From Burkholderiales bacterium (GTDB lineage Bacteria > Pseudomonadota > Gammaproteobacteria > Burkholderiales > Thiobacteraceae), in NCBI GenBank assembly GCA_023511995.1, contig JAIMAL010000004.1:1-64000 (forward strand): DNA of 64,000 nt, read 5' to 3'. Within the stretch, counting starts at the first letter, position 1; every line of letters starts with the position of its first letter. A program made the position numbers and the translations under genes. Below, one piece after another: positions 20,504 through 29,467 of this stretch. Below the pieces are notes generated by a model. That model did no database searches. It was given only the letters and a program-made list of their open reading frames with translations, and had not been told where the DNA came from.

Positions 20504-21439
20504 ATGAACAGCCGGGATTATAACGCAGCCGCTGCCACCCCCCCGCGGGAGTTCGTGGTGCCGCTGGAGCTCGCCGGCCGCCGGCTGGACCAGGTGCTGG
20601 CCCTGCTCATGCCGGAATACTCCCGCTCCCGCATTCAGTCCTGGATCGAGGCCGACGCCGTGAGGCTCAACGGCGCCAGCGCGCGCGCCCGGCAGAAAGT
20701 GTGGCCGGGTGCCGTAATCCGGGTGGTGCCGCGTCCCCATCCGGGGGAGCTGCCGGCGCAGCCCGAGGCCATGGTGCTCCCCATCGTTTACGAGGACGAG
20801 GCCATCCTGGTGCTCAACAAGCCGGCGGGGCTGGTGGTGCACCCCGGCAGCGGCAACTGGAGCGGCACCCTGATGAATGCGCTCCTCCACCATGCACCGG
20901 GGCTTGCGGCGGTGCCCCGCGCCGGCATCGTGCACCGCCTGGACAAGGACACCAGCGGCCTCATGGTGGTGGCGAAAACCATCGAGGCCCAGACGGACCT
21001 GCAACGGCAGCTTGCCGCCCGCAGTGTGCGCCGCGTCTATCTCGCCGTGGTGGAGGGACGGCTGTCCGGCGAAGGGCGCATCGAGGCGCCCATCGGCCGC
21101 CACCCGAAGGAACGTACCCGCATGGCGGTGGTGGAAAGGGGGAAGCCGGCGCTCACCCATTACCGGGTGCTGGAAACCTTCGCCACCGCGAGTCTGGTCG
21201 AATGCCGCCTTGAGACCGGCCGCACACACCAGATTCGCGTCCACATGCAGGCGTTGGGCCATCCCTTGCTGGGCGATCCGGTCTATGGCTCCCGCGAGGG
21301 CCGCCGGCGCCATTTCCGTCAGGCCCTGCACGCTACCGCCCTTTCCCTCACCCATCCCCTCAGCCGGGCCAGCTTGAGCTGGCAGGCGCCGCTGCCCGCC
21401 GACCTCGCCGCCCTCCTCGCGGGACTTGCCGCCCCATGA
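20504..21439 (+). CDS. rluD: 23S rRNA pseudouridine synthase RluD
   Basis: 311-aa enzyme that makes pseudouridines in helix 69 of 23S rRNA (positions 1911, 1915 and 1917 in E. coli). The N-terminal S4 RNA-binding domain is LAGRRLDQVLALLMPEYSRS; the catalytic Asp is in HRLDKDTSGLMVVAK, and GRTHQIRVHMQALGHPLLGD is the conserved C-terminal motif. The stop overlaps the pgeF start as ATGA, a common gene pair. Confidence 0.95.
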   Translation: MNSRDYNAAAATPPREFVVPLELAGRRLDQVLALLMPEYSRSRIQSWIEADAVRLNGASARARQKVWPGAVIRVVPRPHPGELPAQPEAMVLPIVYEDEAILVLNKPAGLVVHPGSGNWSGTLMNALLHHAPGLAAVPRAGIVHRLDKDTSGLMVVAKTIEAQTDLQRQLAARSVRRVYLAVVEGRLSGEGRIEAPIGRHPKERTRMAVVERGKPALTHYRVLETFATASLVECRLETGRTHQIRVHMQALGHPLLGDPVYGSREGRRRHFRQALHATALSLTHPLSRASLSWQAPLPADLAALLAGLAAP

Positions 21440-22182
21440 GGCCCTCCTCCTGGCTCGTTCCCGACTGGCCGGCGCCGGCTTCGGTGAGGGCTTTCGTCAC
21501 CACCCGCGCCGGGGGGGTGAGCCGGGGCGCCTACGCCAGCATGAACCTTGCCGACCACGTGGGGGACGATCCCCGCAATGTCGCGGAAAACCGGGCGCGG
21601 CTGCGGGCGTTTTTGCCCGCCGAGCCCCATTGGCTGCGCCAGGTGCACGGGACGGGGGTCTATCGGGTGGAGGGGGGCGGCCCCCGGGAAGCCGATGCCT
21701 GCGTGTGCCGCACCCCGGCTGAGGTCTGCGTCGTTCTCACCGCCGATTGCCTGCCGGTGCTGCTGTGCGACCGGGCCGGGCAGGTGGTGGCCGCCGCCCA
21801 CGCCGGCTGGCGGGGTCTTTGTCAGGGGGTACTGGAACGCACGGTGATGGCCATGGAAACCGACCCCGCGGCGCTGCTCGCCTGGCTGGGGCCGGCCATC
21901 GGCCCGCAGGCTTTCCAGGTGGGTGAGGAGGTGCGCGCCGCCTTCCTCGCCCATGACCCGGCGGCCGCCGCCGCTTTCGTCCCCGACGAGGCGGCCGGGC
22001 AGAGGGGCCGCTGGCGCGCCGATCTCTACCAGCTCGCCCGTCAGCGCCTCGCCCGCGCCGGCGTGCAGGCCGTGTATGGCGGCGGCCGCTGCACCTTTTC
22101 CGAGCCCGCGCATTTCTTCTCCTACCGCCGCGACGGCGCCACCGGCCGCATGGCGAGCCTCATCTGGCTTGAGCGGCGATGA
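21436..22182 (+). CDS. pgeF: Peptidoglycan editing factor PgeF (YfiH/laccase-domain)
   Basis: 248-aa protein of the DUF152 family, earlier called polyphenol oxidase. In E. coli it removes wrong amino acids from peptidoglycan precursors. Metal or active-site residues are LRQVHGTGV, VLTADCLPVLLCD and AAHAGWRGL, followed by GPAIGPQAFQVGEEV and RCTFSEPAHFFSYRRDG. Coupled to rluD by a four-base overlap. Confidence 0.93.
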   Translation: MRPSSWLVPDWPAPASVRAFVTTRAGGVSRGAYASMNLADHVGDDPRNVAENRARLRAFLPAEPHWLRQVHGTGVYRVEGGGPREADACVCRTPAEVCVVLTADCLPVLLCDRAGQVVAAAHAGWRGLCQGVLERTVMAMETDPAALLAWLGPAIGPQAFQVGEEVRAAFLAHDPAAAAAFVPDEAAGQRGRWRADLYQLARQRLARAGVQAVYGGGRCTFSEPAHFFSYRRDGATGRMASLIWLERR

Positions 22183-22376
22183 GGGGGTGGCAGGGGACAG
22201 GTCCAGGGATCAGAGGGCAGGGATCAGGGCTCGGAAACTCTCCCGAAATTCTGCGGAGCTCCCTTTTATTCCTCGGGTGCCTTTGCCTCCCCGGGGTTTG
22301 AACCGCGGTCTGGTTTGCGAAAACGCCGCCATCGCCCTGGCTCAAGTTCCGACTTTGGCTGCCGTTGAAAGCCGGG
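22183..22376. repeat. Intergenic GGGATCAGGG-type repeats
   Basis: From 22188 to 22232 runs a degenerate series of short units (GGGACAGG, CAGGGATCAGAGGGCAGGGATCAGGG). It is followed at 22234-22246 by GAAACTCTCCCGA, which recurs identically at 31959-31971 behind a similar series. No gene is seen here. Confidence 0.5.
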
Positions 22377-25126
22377 ATGATCCGGTTTCCTCTCTTTGCC
22401 AGCCTGCGCGGCCGTTTACTGCTTTTGCTTGCCCTGGTGGTTTTGCCCTGGGCGGCGGGCATGGCCTGGGATTTCTATGAGCAGTGGCGCGCGGAGCGGG
22501 CGCGGGCGGTGGAGGCCTTGCAGGCGCACGCCCGCGCTGCGGCACGGGAACAGCGCCTTTTCGTCGATCAGACGCGTACCCTGCTTTCGGTCCTGGCGGC
22601 CCTGCCCGAGGTGGCCCGGGGCGATGGGCCGGCCTGCCAGGCAAGGCTTGCCGGCCTGGAGTTGGCGGCTTCCGGCTATGGAAACATCGGTGTCATCGGT
22701 CCGGACGGGCGGGTGCTGTGCGACCTCGCTAAAGGCGCGGGCACTTACCTGGGTGACCGCGACTACTACCAGGCGGCGCAAAGCCGCCGTGACTTCGTCG
22801 CCGGCCATTACATCCTGGGGCGCATCACCGCGCGGCCGGTCCTGCCCGTGGCCTGGCCCGTGGTGGATCAGGAGGGCCGGGTGGGGCGGGTGGTTTATGC
22901 CGCCTTGGACGTGCTGTGGTTGCAGCGCCTTTTGGAGACGACGGGCCTCAGGCCGGGGGCGGCAGCAAGCCTCCTGGACCGGGAAGGCATCGTCCTGGCT
23001 CGGGTGCCCGCGGATGAGGGGCGGGTGGGCCGGCCCCATTCCGACCCCGCCCTGGTGGAGGCGATCCGTCGCGGTGGGGAGGGGCTTTTGGAGGCGACAG
23101 GCGAGGGGCGGCTCATCGCCCATGTCCCCCTGCGGGTGGGGCAGGAGGAGGTGGCACATCTGGCGGTGAGCGTGCCGCTGGCGGCGATCGAAAAGCCCCT
23201 GCGGGCCCGCTTCATCCGCCAGACCCTCTTCCTCGTCCTGGCCACGCTAATCCTTTTCGGCTTCGCCTGGCTCATCAGCGAACGCCTCCTCATCCGGCAG
23301 CTCACGGCCCTGCGTGGTCTGGTGCATCGCCTGGCGGCGGGGGAGTGGAGTGCCCGCTCCGGCATCGAGGCGAGCGGCGAGCTGGGGGAACTTGCGCGCA
23401 GTCTCGATGCCCTGGGCGCAGTCCTCAAGCAATCCCAGCTCCGTTTCGAGCGGGTGCTGGAGGTGGCGCCAGAAGGCATCCTGCTCACCGATGCTGCGGG
23501 ACGCATCGTCATCGCCAATGGGCGCTGCGAAACCCTTTTCGGCTATGCCCGGGAGGAACTTCTGGGACAGCCCATCGAGCTACTGCTACTGGAGGAGCGG
23601 CGGGCGCCCCACCGGGAGATGCGCGCAGCCTACATGCAAAAGCCGCGGCTGAGGGAAATGGGTAGCCCAGGCCTTGACTTGGTGGCGCGGCGCAAGGATG
23701 GCACGGTCTTCCCGGTGGATGTGAGCCTCGGGCCCCTGGAAACGGAGCAGGGCACCTGGGTGGTGGCGGTGGTGCGCGATATGAGCGAGCGCAAACGCTT
23801 CGAGGAGGAGATTTTGCGCCAGGCCACCCACGATGCCCTCACCGGCCTGCCGAACCGGACGTTATTCCGCCAGCTGCTGGAACAGGCCATGAGCCAGGCG
23901 CAGCGGGATGAAACCCTGCTGGCGGTGATTTTCCTCGATCTCGATGGTTTCAAGACCATCAACGACACCCTGGGGCACAGCGCGGGAGATGGGCTGCTCA
24001 CCCAGGTGGCGGCACGGCTTCGCGCCGCTCTGCGGGCTTCCGACGTGGTGGCGCGACAGGGTGGAGACGAGTTCACCATCCTGGTATCCGGTGTCCGCCA
24101 CATCCAGGACGTGACCCGGGTGGCGGAAAAGCTCCTTGCCGTGATCGCGAAGCCCTACGAGGTGGAGGGACGGGAGGTGGACGTCACGGCGAGTCTGGGC
24201 ATCACCCTCTATCCCATCGACGATGCCGATGCCGACAATCTCCTGCGCAACGCCGACACCGCTATGTACCGTGCCAAACACGAGGGGCGCAACCGGTACA
24301 GCTTCTATACGGCGGAAATGAACGCCGAGGTGCGTCACCGCCTGGAAATGGAAACCGGCCTACGCCGCGCGCTGCGGGAGGGGCAATTCGAGGTCTTCTA
24401 CCAGGCCCAGGTGCGGGTGAAAGATGGGGCCTGGGTGGGGCTGGAGGCGCTGATCCGCTGGCGCCATCCCGAACGGGGCCTGGTGCTCCCCGGCGAATTC
24501 ATTGCCATCGCGGAGGAGTCCGGGCTCATCGAGCCCATTGGCGAGTGGGTGCTTGCCACCGTCTGTCGCCAGATCGCGGAGTGGAAGCGGCGCGGGCTGC
24601 CGCCCCTGCGGGTGGCGGTGAATCTCTCCGCCCGCCAGTTCGGCAAGGCAAGCCTCCTCGACGACGTGGCGGCCATCCTCACTGGGCCGGGCATGGGGCA
24701 GTGTGGCAGCCTGCTGGAGCTGGAGGTGACGGAAAGCATCCTCATGGGCGATTCCCAGCGCAGCGCCGCCCTCCTGGAAGGGCTGCGGGCGCTGGGGTTG
24801 GGGCTTGCCATCGACGACTTCGGCACCGGTTATTCCAGCCTGAGCTACCTCAAGCGTTTTCCCCTACGGCGCTCAAAATCGACCGCAGCTTCATCGACGG
24901 CGTGGTGGAGGATGCCAACGACGCCGCCATCGCCCGCGCCATCATCGAGCTTGCCCATAGTCTGCATCTTGCCGTGGTGGCCGAGGGGGTGGAAACCCCC
25001 GCCCAGTGGCAATGGCTCAAGGAGCACGGCTGCGACCTCGCCCAAGGCTATCTCTTCGGCCGGCCCATGCCGGCGGCCGAGGTGGAGGCCCAGATGCGGG
25101 AGCGCTGCGCCCCCATTGAGGCCTGA
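22377..25126 (+). pseudogene. Cache-HAMP-PAS-GGDEF-EAL protein, frameshifted in EAL
   Basis: Membrane c-di-GMP enzyme. Order: signal/TM1 (LRGRLLLLLALVVLPWAAGM), periplasmic double-Cache-like region to about residue 280, TM2 (TLFLVLATLILFGFAWLI), HAMP, PAS (RFERVLEVAPEGILLTDAAG), GGDEF with intact active site [10 protein letters not shown], and EAL with LEALIRWRH and [10 protein letters not shown]. At 24861-24864 a CCCC run throws the frame off. With one extra C the reading would continue [16 protein letters not shown] and end at 25126. As written, translation runs on to 25193 with about 110 wrong residues, losing the last third of EAL. It is either a true mutation or a homopolymer sequencing error. 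ATG 22377 is preferred over TTG 22365. Confidence 0.85.
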
Positions 25127-25248
25127 GGGGCCAAAACCGGCAAGGGCGCCAGGGATCCCGGCCGTCACCCATGGGCCCCGAAAGGCCCCCTGATCGCCGA
25201 CAAATGCGATAATCACGCTTTTTGCCGGCCCATTTTGCCGGGGTGAAT

Positions 25249-26025
25249 GTGAGCAGCCTGAGTCTGATCGTGCTGGCAAGCCTTGCCGGCGGGGTGCTGA
25301 GTCTTGCCGTGGCGGCCGGGGTGGCCTTTTCCGCCAGCGCGGCGCTGGTGCCGGTGCTGGTGAGCTACGCCATTGGCGCCCTGCTGGGCGCGGCGTTTCT
25401 GGAAATCCTGCCCCATGCGGTGGAGCAGGCGGGCAGTGTGGAGCGGGTGAGCGCCACGCTGCTTTTGGGTATCCTCGCCTTTTTCCTTCTGGAAAAACTC
25501 GTGTTGTGGCGGCACTGCCACACCGATGCCTGCGAAGCCCACGCGCCGGACCAGGACCACCACGATCATGGTCGCAGCGGCCTCATGATCACCATCGGCG
25601 ATACCTTCCACAACTTCGTCGATGGGGTGATCATCGCCGCGGCCTTTCTCACCAGTGTGCCCCTCGGCATCATCACAGCGCTGGCCATCATCGCCCATGA
25701 AATCCCCCAGGAGGTGGGCGATTTTCTCATCCTGCTCCATTCCGGTTACAGCAAGGCGCAGGCCTTCGCCCTCAACCTGGCATCTAGCCTGGCCACCCTG
25801 GTGGGCGGGGTGCTTGCCTGGTACACCCTGGAATCGATGCAGCAATGGGTGCCCATTGCCCTGGGGCTCGCCGCGGCGAGCATGATTTACGTGGCGGTGG
25901 CCGACCTCATCCCCGGCCTGCACAGGCGGGTGGAGTTGCGCGCCACCCTGCAGCAGGTGTCATTGATTGCCCTCGGGGTGGCCACCATCCTGGGCGTGGA
26001 GGGATTGACGGGCCACCTTGCGTAG
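25249..26025 (+). CDS. ZIP-family divalent metal transporter
   Basis: 258-aa membrane protein with about eight helices. The His-rich loop HCHTDACEAHAPDQDHHDHGRS lies after TM3, and the metal-binding pairs are TIGDTFHNFVDG in TM4 and AIIAHEIPQEVGDF in TM5, both ZIP signatures. It probably takes up Zn2+, Fe2+ or a similar ion across the inner membrane. GTG 25249 is preferred (GGGG six to seven bases upstream); GTG 25243 is possible. Its 3' end overlaps the antiparallel small membrane gene by 66 bases. Confidence 0.88.
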   Translation: MSSLSLIVLASLAGGVLSLAVAAGVAFSASAALVPVLVSYAIGALLGAAFLEILPHAVEQAGSVERVSATLLLGILAFFLLEKLVLWRHCHTDACEAHAPDQDHHDHGRSGLMITIGDTFHNFVDGVIIAAAFLTSVPLGIITALAIIAHEIPQEVGDFLILLHSGYSKAQAFALNLASSLATLVGGVLAWYTLESMQQWVPIALGLAAASMIYVAVADLIPGLHRRVELRATLQQVSLIALGVATILGVEGLTGHLA

Positions 26026-26166
26026 CCTGCGACCCATGAGCCAGAGCAGGCTCGCTACCGGCAGCACGCCCCAGGCGAGGAAAAGGATGAGCCCTTGGCT
26101 GAAACTTTTTGCCGTGAGCGCCATCAGCAGGACCACATAAAGCCAGCCGATGACAACGATATACAT
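25960..26166 (-). CDS. Small conserved two-helix membrane protein
   Basis: 68 aa: MYIVVIGWLYVVLLMALTAK begins a first membrane helix, a second follows (LILFLAWGVLPVASLLWLMG), and the tail is basic (RRLRKVARQ). Similar tiny proteins are, as I recall, frequent in betaproteobacteria; function unknown. The start ATG 26166 follows GGGGGATGGATCCC. It diverges from rimO, and its end lies inside the ZIP gene on the other strand. Confidence 0.65.
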   Translation of the reverse strand: MYIVVIGWLYVVLLMALTAKSFSQGLILFLAWGVLPVASLLWLMGRRLRKVARQSLHAQDGGHPEGNQ

Positions 26167-26292
26167 GGGATCCATCCCCCGCGAGCCATGGTTCCGCTGC
26201 CATTGTAGAGGATCAGAGGGGCAAGGCAGAAAGCCCCCTTGGAGCCGGGCCTGGCCGGCTTTTGACGTTTCCCCAGCCACACAGGTTTTGCC

Positions 26293-27609
26293 ATGAAAAC
26301 GGCCCCCAGAATCGGTTTTGTCTCCCTTGGCTGTCCCAAGGCGACGGTGGATGCCGAACACATCCTCACCCGCCTGCGCGCCGAGGGTTATGAAGTGGTG
26401 GGCAGCTATGCGGAGGCGGATGTGGTCGTGGTCAACACCTGCGGCTTCATCGACGCCGCGGTGGAGGAATCCCTGGATGCCATCGGCGAGGCGCTGCAGG
26501 AAAACGGCAGGGTGATCGTCACCGGCTGCCTCGGGGCGCGGCGGGAGGTGATCATGGCGCGCCATCCCGAGGTGCTGGCGGTGACCGGTCCCCATGCCCT
26601 GGAGGCGGTGATGGAGGCGGTGCACACCGTCCTGCCCCGGCCCCACGATCCCTTCCTGGACCTGGTGCCGCCCCAGGGGGTGCGGCTGACGCCGCGGCAT
26701 TACGCCTACCTCAAGATCTCCGAGGGCTGCAATCACCGCTGCGCCTTCTGCATCATCCCCAGCCTGCGCGGCGATCTCGTCAGTCGGCCGGTGCACGAGG
26801 TGATGCGGGAGGCGGAAAGCCTGGTTGAGGCCGGCGTGAAGGAGATTCTGGTAGTCTCCCAGGACACCAGCGCCTACGGGGTGGACGTCAGATACCGCAC
26901 GGGCTTCCACAACGGCCGGCCCCTGCGCACGCGTCTTACGGAACTGGCCACTGCCCTGGGGGAATTGGGGGTGTGGGTCCGTCTGCACTACGTCTATCCC
27001 TATCCCCATGTGGACGAGCTGATTCCCCTCATGGCGGAGGGCCGCATCCTGCCCTATCTCGATGTTCCCTTTCAGCACGCCAGCCCGCGCATCCTCAAGG
27101 CCATGAAACGCCCCGCCGCTACGGAGGACGTGCTGGCGCGCATCCGCCGCTGGCGGGAAATCTGCCCGGAGCTCGTCATCCGCAGCACCTTCATCGTCGG
27201 CTTCCCTGGTGAGACGGAAGAGGACTTCCAGGCGCTGCTCGCCTTTCTGGAGGAAGCCCGGTTGGACCGCGTCGGCTGTTTCACCTATTCGCCGGTGGCG
27301 GGTGCAGCGGCCAACGCACTGCCTGACCCGGTGCCGGAGGCGGTGAAGGAGGAACGCCGCCAGCGGCTCATGCTGGTGCAGGAGGACATCAGCCGCGAGC
27401 GTCTGCAGGGGCGCGTGGGGCGGCGGCTTAAGGTGCTGGTGGACGAAGTGGACGAAGAAGGGGCGATCGCCCGCTCGGTGGCCGATGCGCCGGAAATCGA
27501 CGGTCTGGTCTATGTCACCGACGGTCAGGATCTCCACCCTGGCGAATTCGTCGAGGTCACGGTGACCGACGCCGACACCCACGATCTCTGGGCGCATCTT
27601 GCCCCTTGA
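26293..27609 (+). CDS. rimO: Ribosomal protein S12 methylthiotransferase RimO
   Basis: 438-aa radical SAM enzyme that adds a methylthio group to Asp89 of ribosomal protein S12. Order: N-terminal UPF0004 domain with auxiliary-cluster cysteines ([33 protein letters not shown]), radical SAM domain with [18 protein letters not shown] (CxxxCxxC), and C-terminal TRAM domain (residues about 375-438). FIDAAVEES and GVDVRY fit RimO rather than MiaB. Diverges from the small membrane protein. Confidence 0.95.
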   Translation: MKTAPRIGFVSLGCPKATVDAEHILTRLRAEGYEVVGSYAEADVVVVNTCGFIDAAVEESLDAIGEALQENGRVIVTGCLGARREVIMARHPEVLAVTGPHALEAVMEAVHTVLPRPHDPFLDLVPPQGVRLTPRHYAYLKISEGCNHRCAFCIIPSLRGDLVSRPVHEVMREAESLVEAGVKEILVVSQDTSAYGVDVRYRTGFHNGRPLRTRLTELATALGELGVWVRLHYVYPYPHVDELIPLMAEGRILPYLDVPFQHASPRILKAMKRPAATEDVLARIRRWREICPELVIRSTFIVGFPGETEEDFQALLAFLEEARLDRVGCFTYSPVAGAAANALPDPVPEAVKEERRQRLMLVQEDISRERLQGRVGRRLKVLVDEVDEEGAIARSVADAPEIDGLVYVTDGQDLHPGEFVEVTVTDADTHDLWAHLAP

Positions 27610-27683
27610 CCCCGAGCCCCATGGGGATGTTGCCCGCAGCCGGCAGGCGGGATGCTAGGATTAGGTCAGCGAGGAGTGCCGCC

Positions 27684-28724
27684 ATGCAGAATTTCCACCA
27701 CATCATCGAGGCCGTCCAGACCAACTGCTACATCAACGATGCGCGGCATGCCCAGGACATGACCATGTGCACCTATCTCCTGGAAATGCGCCAGTTCTAC
27801 CGCTGGGAGCACAGCCTGCCCCACTTTGCCCGTTTGCCCAAGGAAGAGCTGGGGGCGTGGCTGTCGGAGCGGGAGGCGCTCTGGCAGGACCTGGAGGATC
27901 AGGACTACCGCCCGGTGCCGGTGCCCTCCGGCCCACGCGATCCCTTCGATACCGAGGCCATCAACGCCGATCTCGTGCCGGAGGGTTATGTCTATGGCGG
28001 CGGCATCGGCCGCTTCCAGCGCCCCCATTTCTTTCTTGCGCGCCTTCACCGGCATGAAGTGCGCCAGGGTTTCACCGTGCTCGTTGCCGATTGCGAGTAT
28101 GCCCGCGATCTCATCGCGCCGCCCGCGGCCCTGCAAAACCGCACCATCTATCTGCGGCGGGAGGCGGTGCAGGATTTCCTCTGGAGTAAGGTGGAGGAGT
28201 GGAGCTGGAAGCGGCAGGACAATGCCCTGGGGCGGGCGCTCGCCTGCTACGACTTCGACGCCCATCCCGATGCCGCCCTGGAACGCATGACCGAGGTGGA
28301 AGGGGAGGCGATGATCCTCCACGAACTGGGCGAGGGGCTGGCGGGGGAATGCCTCGGTGAAGCGCGCTGGCAGACGGTGCTGGCCGGCTGCACCCGGCAC
28401 AAGCCGGAAATCGTCGCCCGCGCGGTGCGCGACCATCTCGCCGACTGCCTGGTGACGCTGCCCACGCTCTTGGAACGGGGCGTGGACAGTTCCATCCACT
28501 TCTACTTCGGCAATTTCACCGGCATGCGGCGCAAGCTCTTCCCCGCCGCCTATGCCGCCTACCGGGAGAGTCTCGAGGCGGGCAACTGGTCACGGCTTGC
28601 CGAAACCGTGGCAAGGGGACGGGAGCACTGGGAGGCCGTGGCGCGCCGCATCCTGGCGGTGGACCCCGCCGACCCCGAGCGGGAGCGCAGGCTCGCCGAG
28701 CTTGCCGACTCGGCGGTGCTTTAG
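27684..28724 (+). CDS. Sfum_1244-type conserved protein, function unknown
   Basis: 346-aa soluble protein. The N-terminus (NFHHIIEAVQTNCYINDARH, then MCTYLLEMRQFYRWE) matches what I recall of the Sfum_1244 family found across environmental proteobacteria; no function is known. Notable are FYFGNFTGMRRKLFPA near the C-terminus, a Cys-rich start, and many conserved Arg/Trp/Glu that suggest an enzyme. ATG 27684 follows GAGGAG; the upstream in-frame start at 27606 would be poor. It stands alone behind rimO. Confidence 0.75.
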   Translation: MQNFHHIIEAVQTNCYINDARHAQDMTMCTYLLEMRQFYRWEHSLPHFARLPKEELGAWLSEREALWQDLEDQDYRPVPVPSGPRDPFDTEAINADLVPEGYVYGGGIGRFQRPHFFLARLHRHEVRQGFTVLVADCEYARDLIAPPAALQNRTIYLRREAVQDFLWSKVEEWSWKRQDNALGRALACYDFDAHPDAALERMTEVEGEAMILHELGEGLAGECLGEARWQTVLAGCTRHKPEIVARAVRDHLADCLVTLPTLLERGVDSSIHFYFGNFTGMRRKLFPAAYAAYRESLEAGNWSRLAETVARGREHWEAVARRILAVDPADPERERRLAELADSAVL

Positions 28725-28758
28725 CCCGGCACTCCAGCGTATCCCTGGTCGCGGAGGC

Positions 28759-29055
28759 TTACTCGCCGTCGTTTTTTGCCGGGCGGACGAGTTTCACCAC
28801 CTTGGCCGACTTGGGCGCCTCGTCGGGATAGTAGGGCCGCATGGGGGCCAGTCCCAGTTGTTCGGCCAGTTCCCTTTCCCGTGCGGCGATGAGGCCGAAA
28901 CACTCGCGGATGTCGCGGATGGTGCTCTCCCGCAGGGGATTGGGGCGGCCGCCGACAGGGGTGACGTCCTTGACCACGGCGGCCAGCACCTTGCGCATCA
29001 CGCGCAGGATTTGCTGTTCCTTGGTCAATTCCTGATGGGAAGTGGGGTCGTTCAT
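28759..29055 (-). CDS. Conserved small hydrophilic protein
   Basis: 98 aa, mostly helical and charged, with the core KEQQILRVMRKVLAAVVKDV, then TPVGGRPNPLRESTIRDIRECFGLI and a C-terminal Lys/Val tail (SAKVVKLVRPAKND). I recall close relatives annotated as hypothetical in betaproteobacteria; function unknown. ATG 29055 follows GAGGTGAAGCC. It stands behind copZ on the same strand with a 180-base gap, so co-transcription is uncertain. Confidence 0.65.
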   Translation of the reverse strand: MNDPTSHQELTKEQQILRVMRKVLAAVVKDVTPVGGRPNPLRESTIRDIRECFGLIAARERELAEQLGLAPMRPYYPDEAPKSAKVVKLVRPAKNDGE

Positions 29056-29235
29056 GGCTTCACCTCGGATCACGGCTTTCACGCCGAGGGGCACACTGTA
29101 CGCCCTTGCGCGCGCCCCGTCCATTCCCCGCCCAGGGAGGGGCTTGGCAGGCGTGCCCTTTTTGTCCCGCGGCCGCCGGTGCGCCGCATGTTCCGGGCCA
29201 CCCCCGGGGTCTGATGCTTTTGCGCGGGATGATGG

Positions 29236-29445
29236 TCAGCTCACCTCGTAGCCGGCTTCGCGGATTGCGGTCTTCAACTGCTCCGGCCGGGCGCGGGCCG
29301 GGTCGTAGTTGACATCCACCCTGCCGGTATTGAGGTCCACCTCCACCAGCGACACGCCATCGATGGCGGTGAGCACCCGCTTGACGCTGTTGGCACAGCC
29401 GCCGCAGGTCATGCCTTTGACATCGAGGGTGATGTTTTCCAACAT
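29236..29445 (-). CDS. copZ: CopZ-type copper chaperone
   Basis: 69-aa single heavy-metal-associated domain with the metal-binding loop KGMTCGGCANSVKR near residue 10 and the ferredoxin-like pattern DLNTGRVDVNYDPAR...AIREAGYEV. It probably carries Cu(I) to the CopA ATPase encoded 22 bases upstream. ATG 29445 follows GGAAGGAGAAGCC, a strong ribosome site. Confidence 0.88.
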   Translation of the reverse strand: MLENITLDVKGMTCGGCANSVKRVLTAIDGVSLVEVDLNTGRVDVNYDPARARPEQLKTAIREAGYEVS

Positions 29446-29467
29446 GGCTTCTCCTTCCGTTGCGAAA

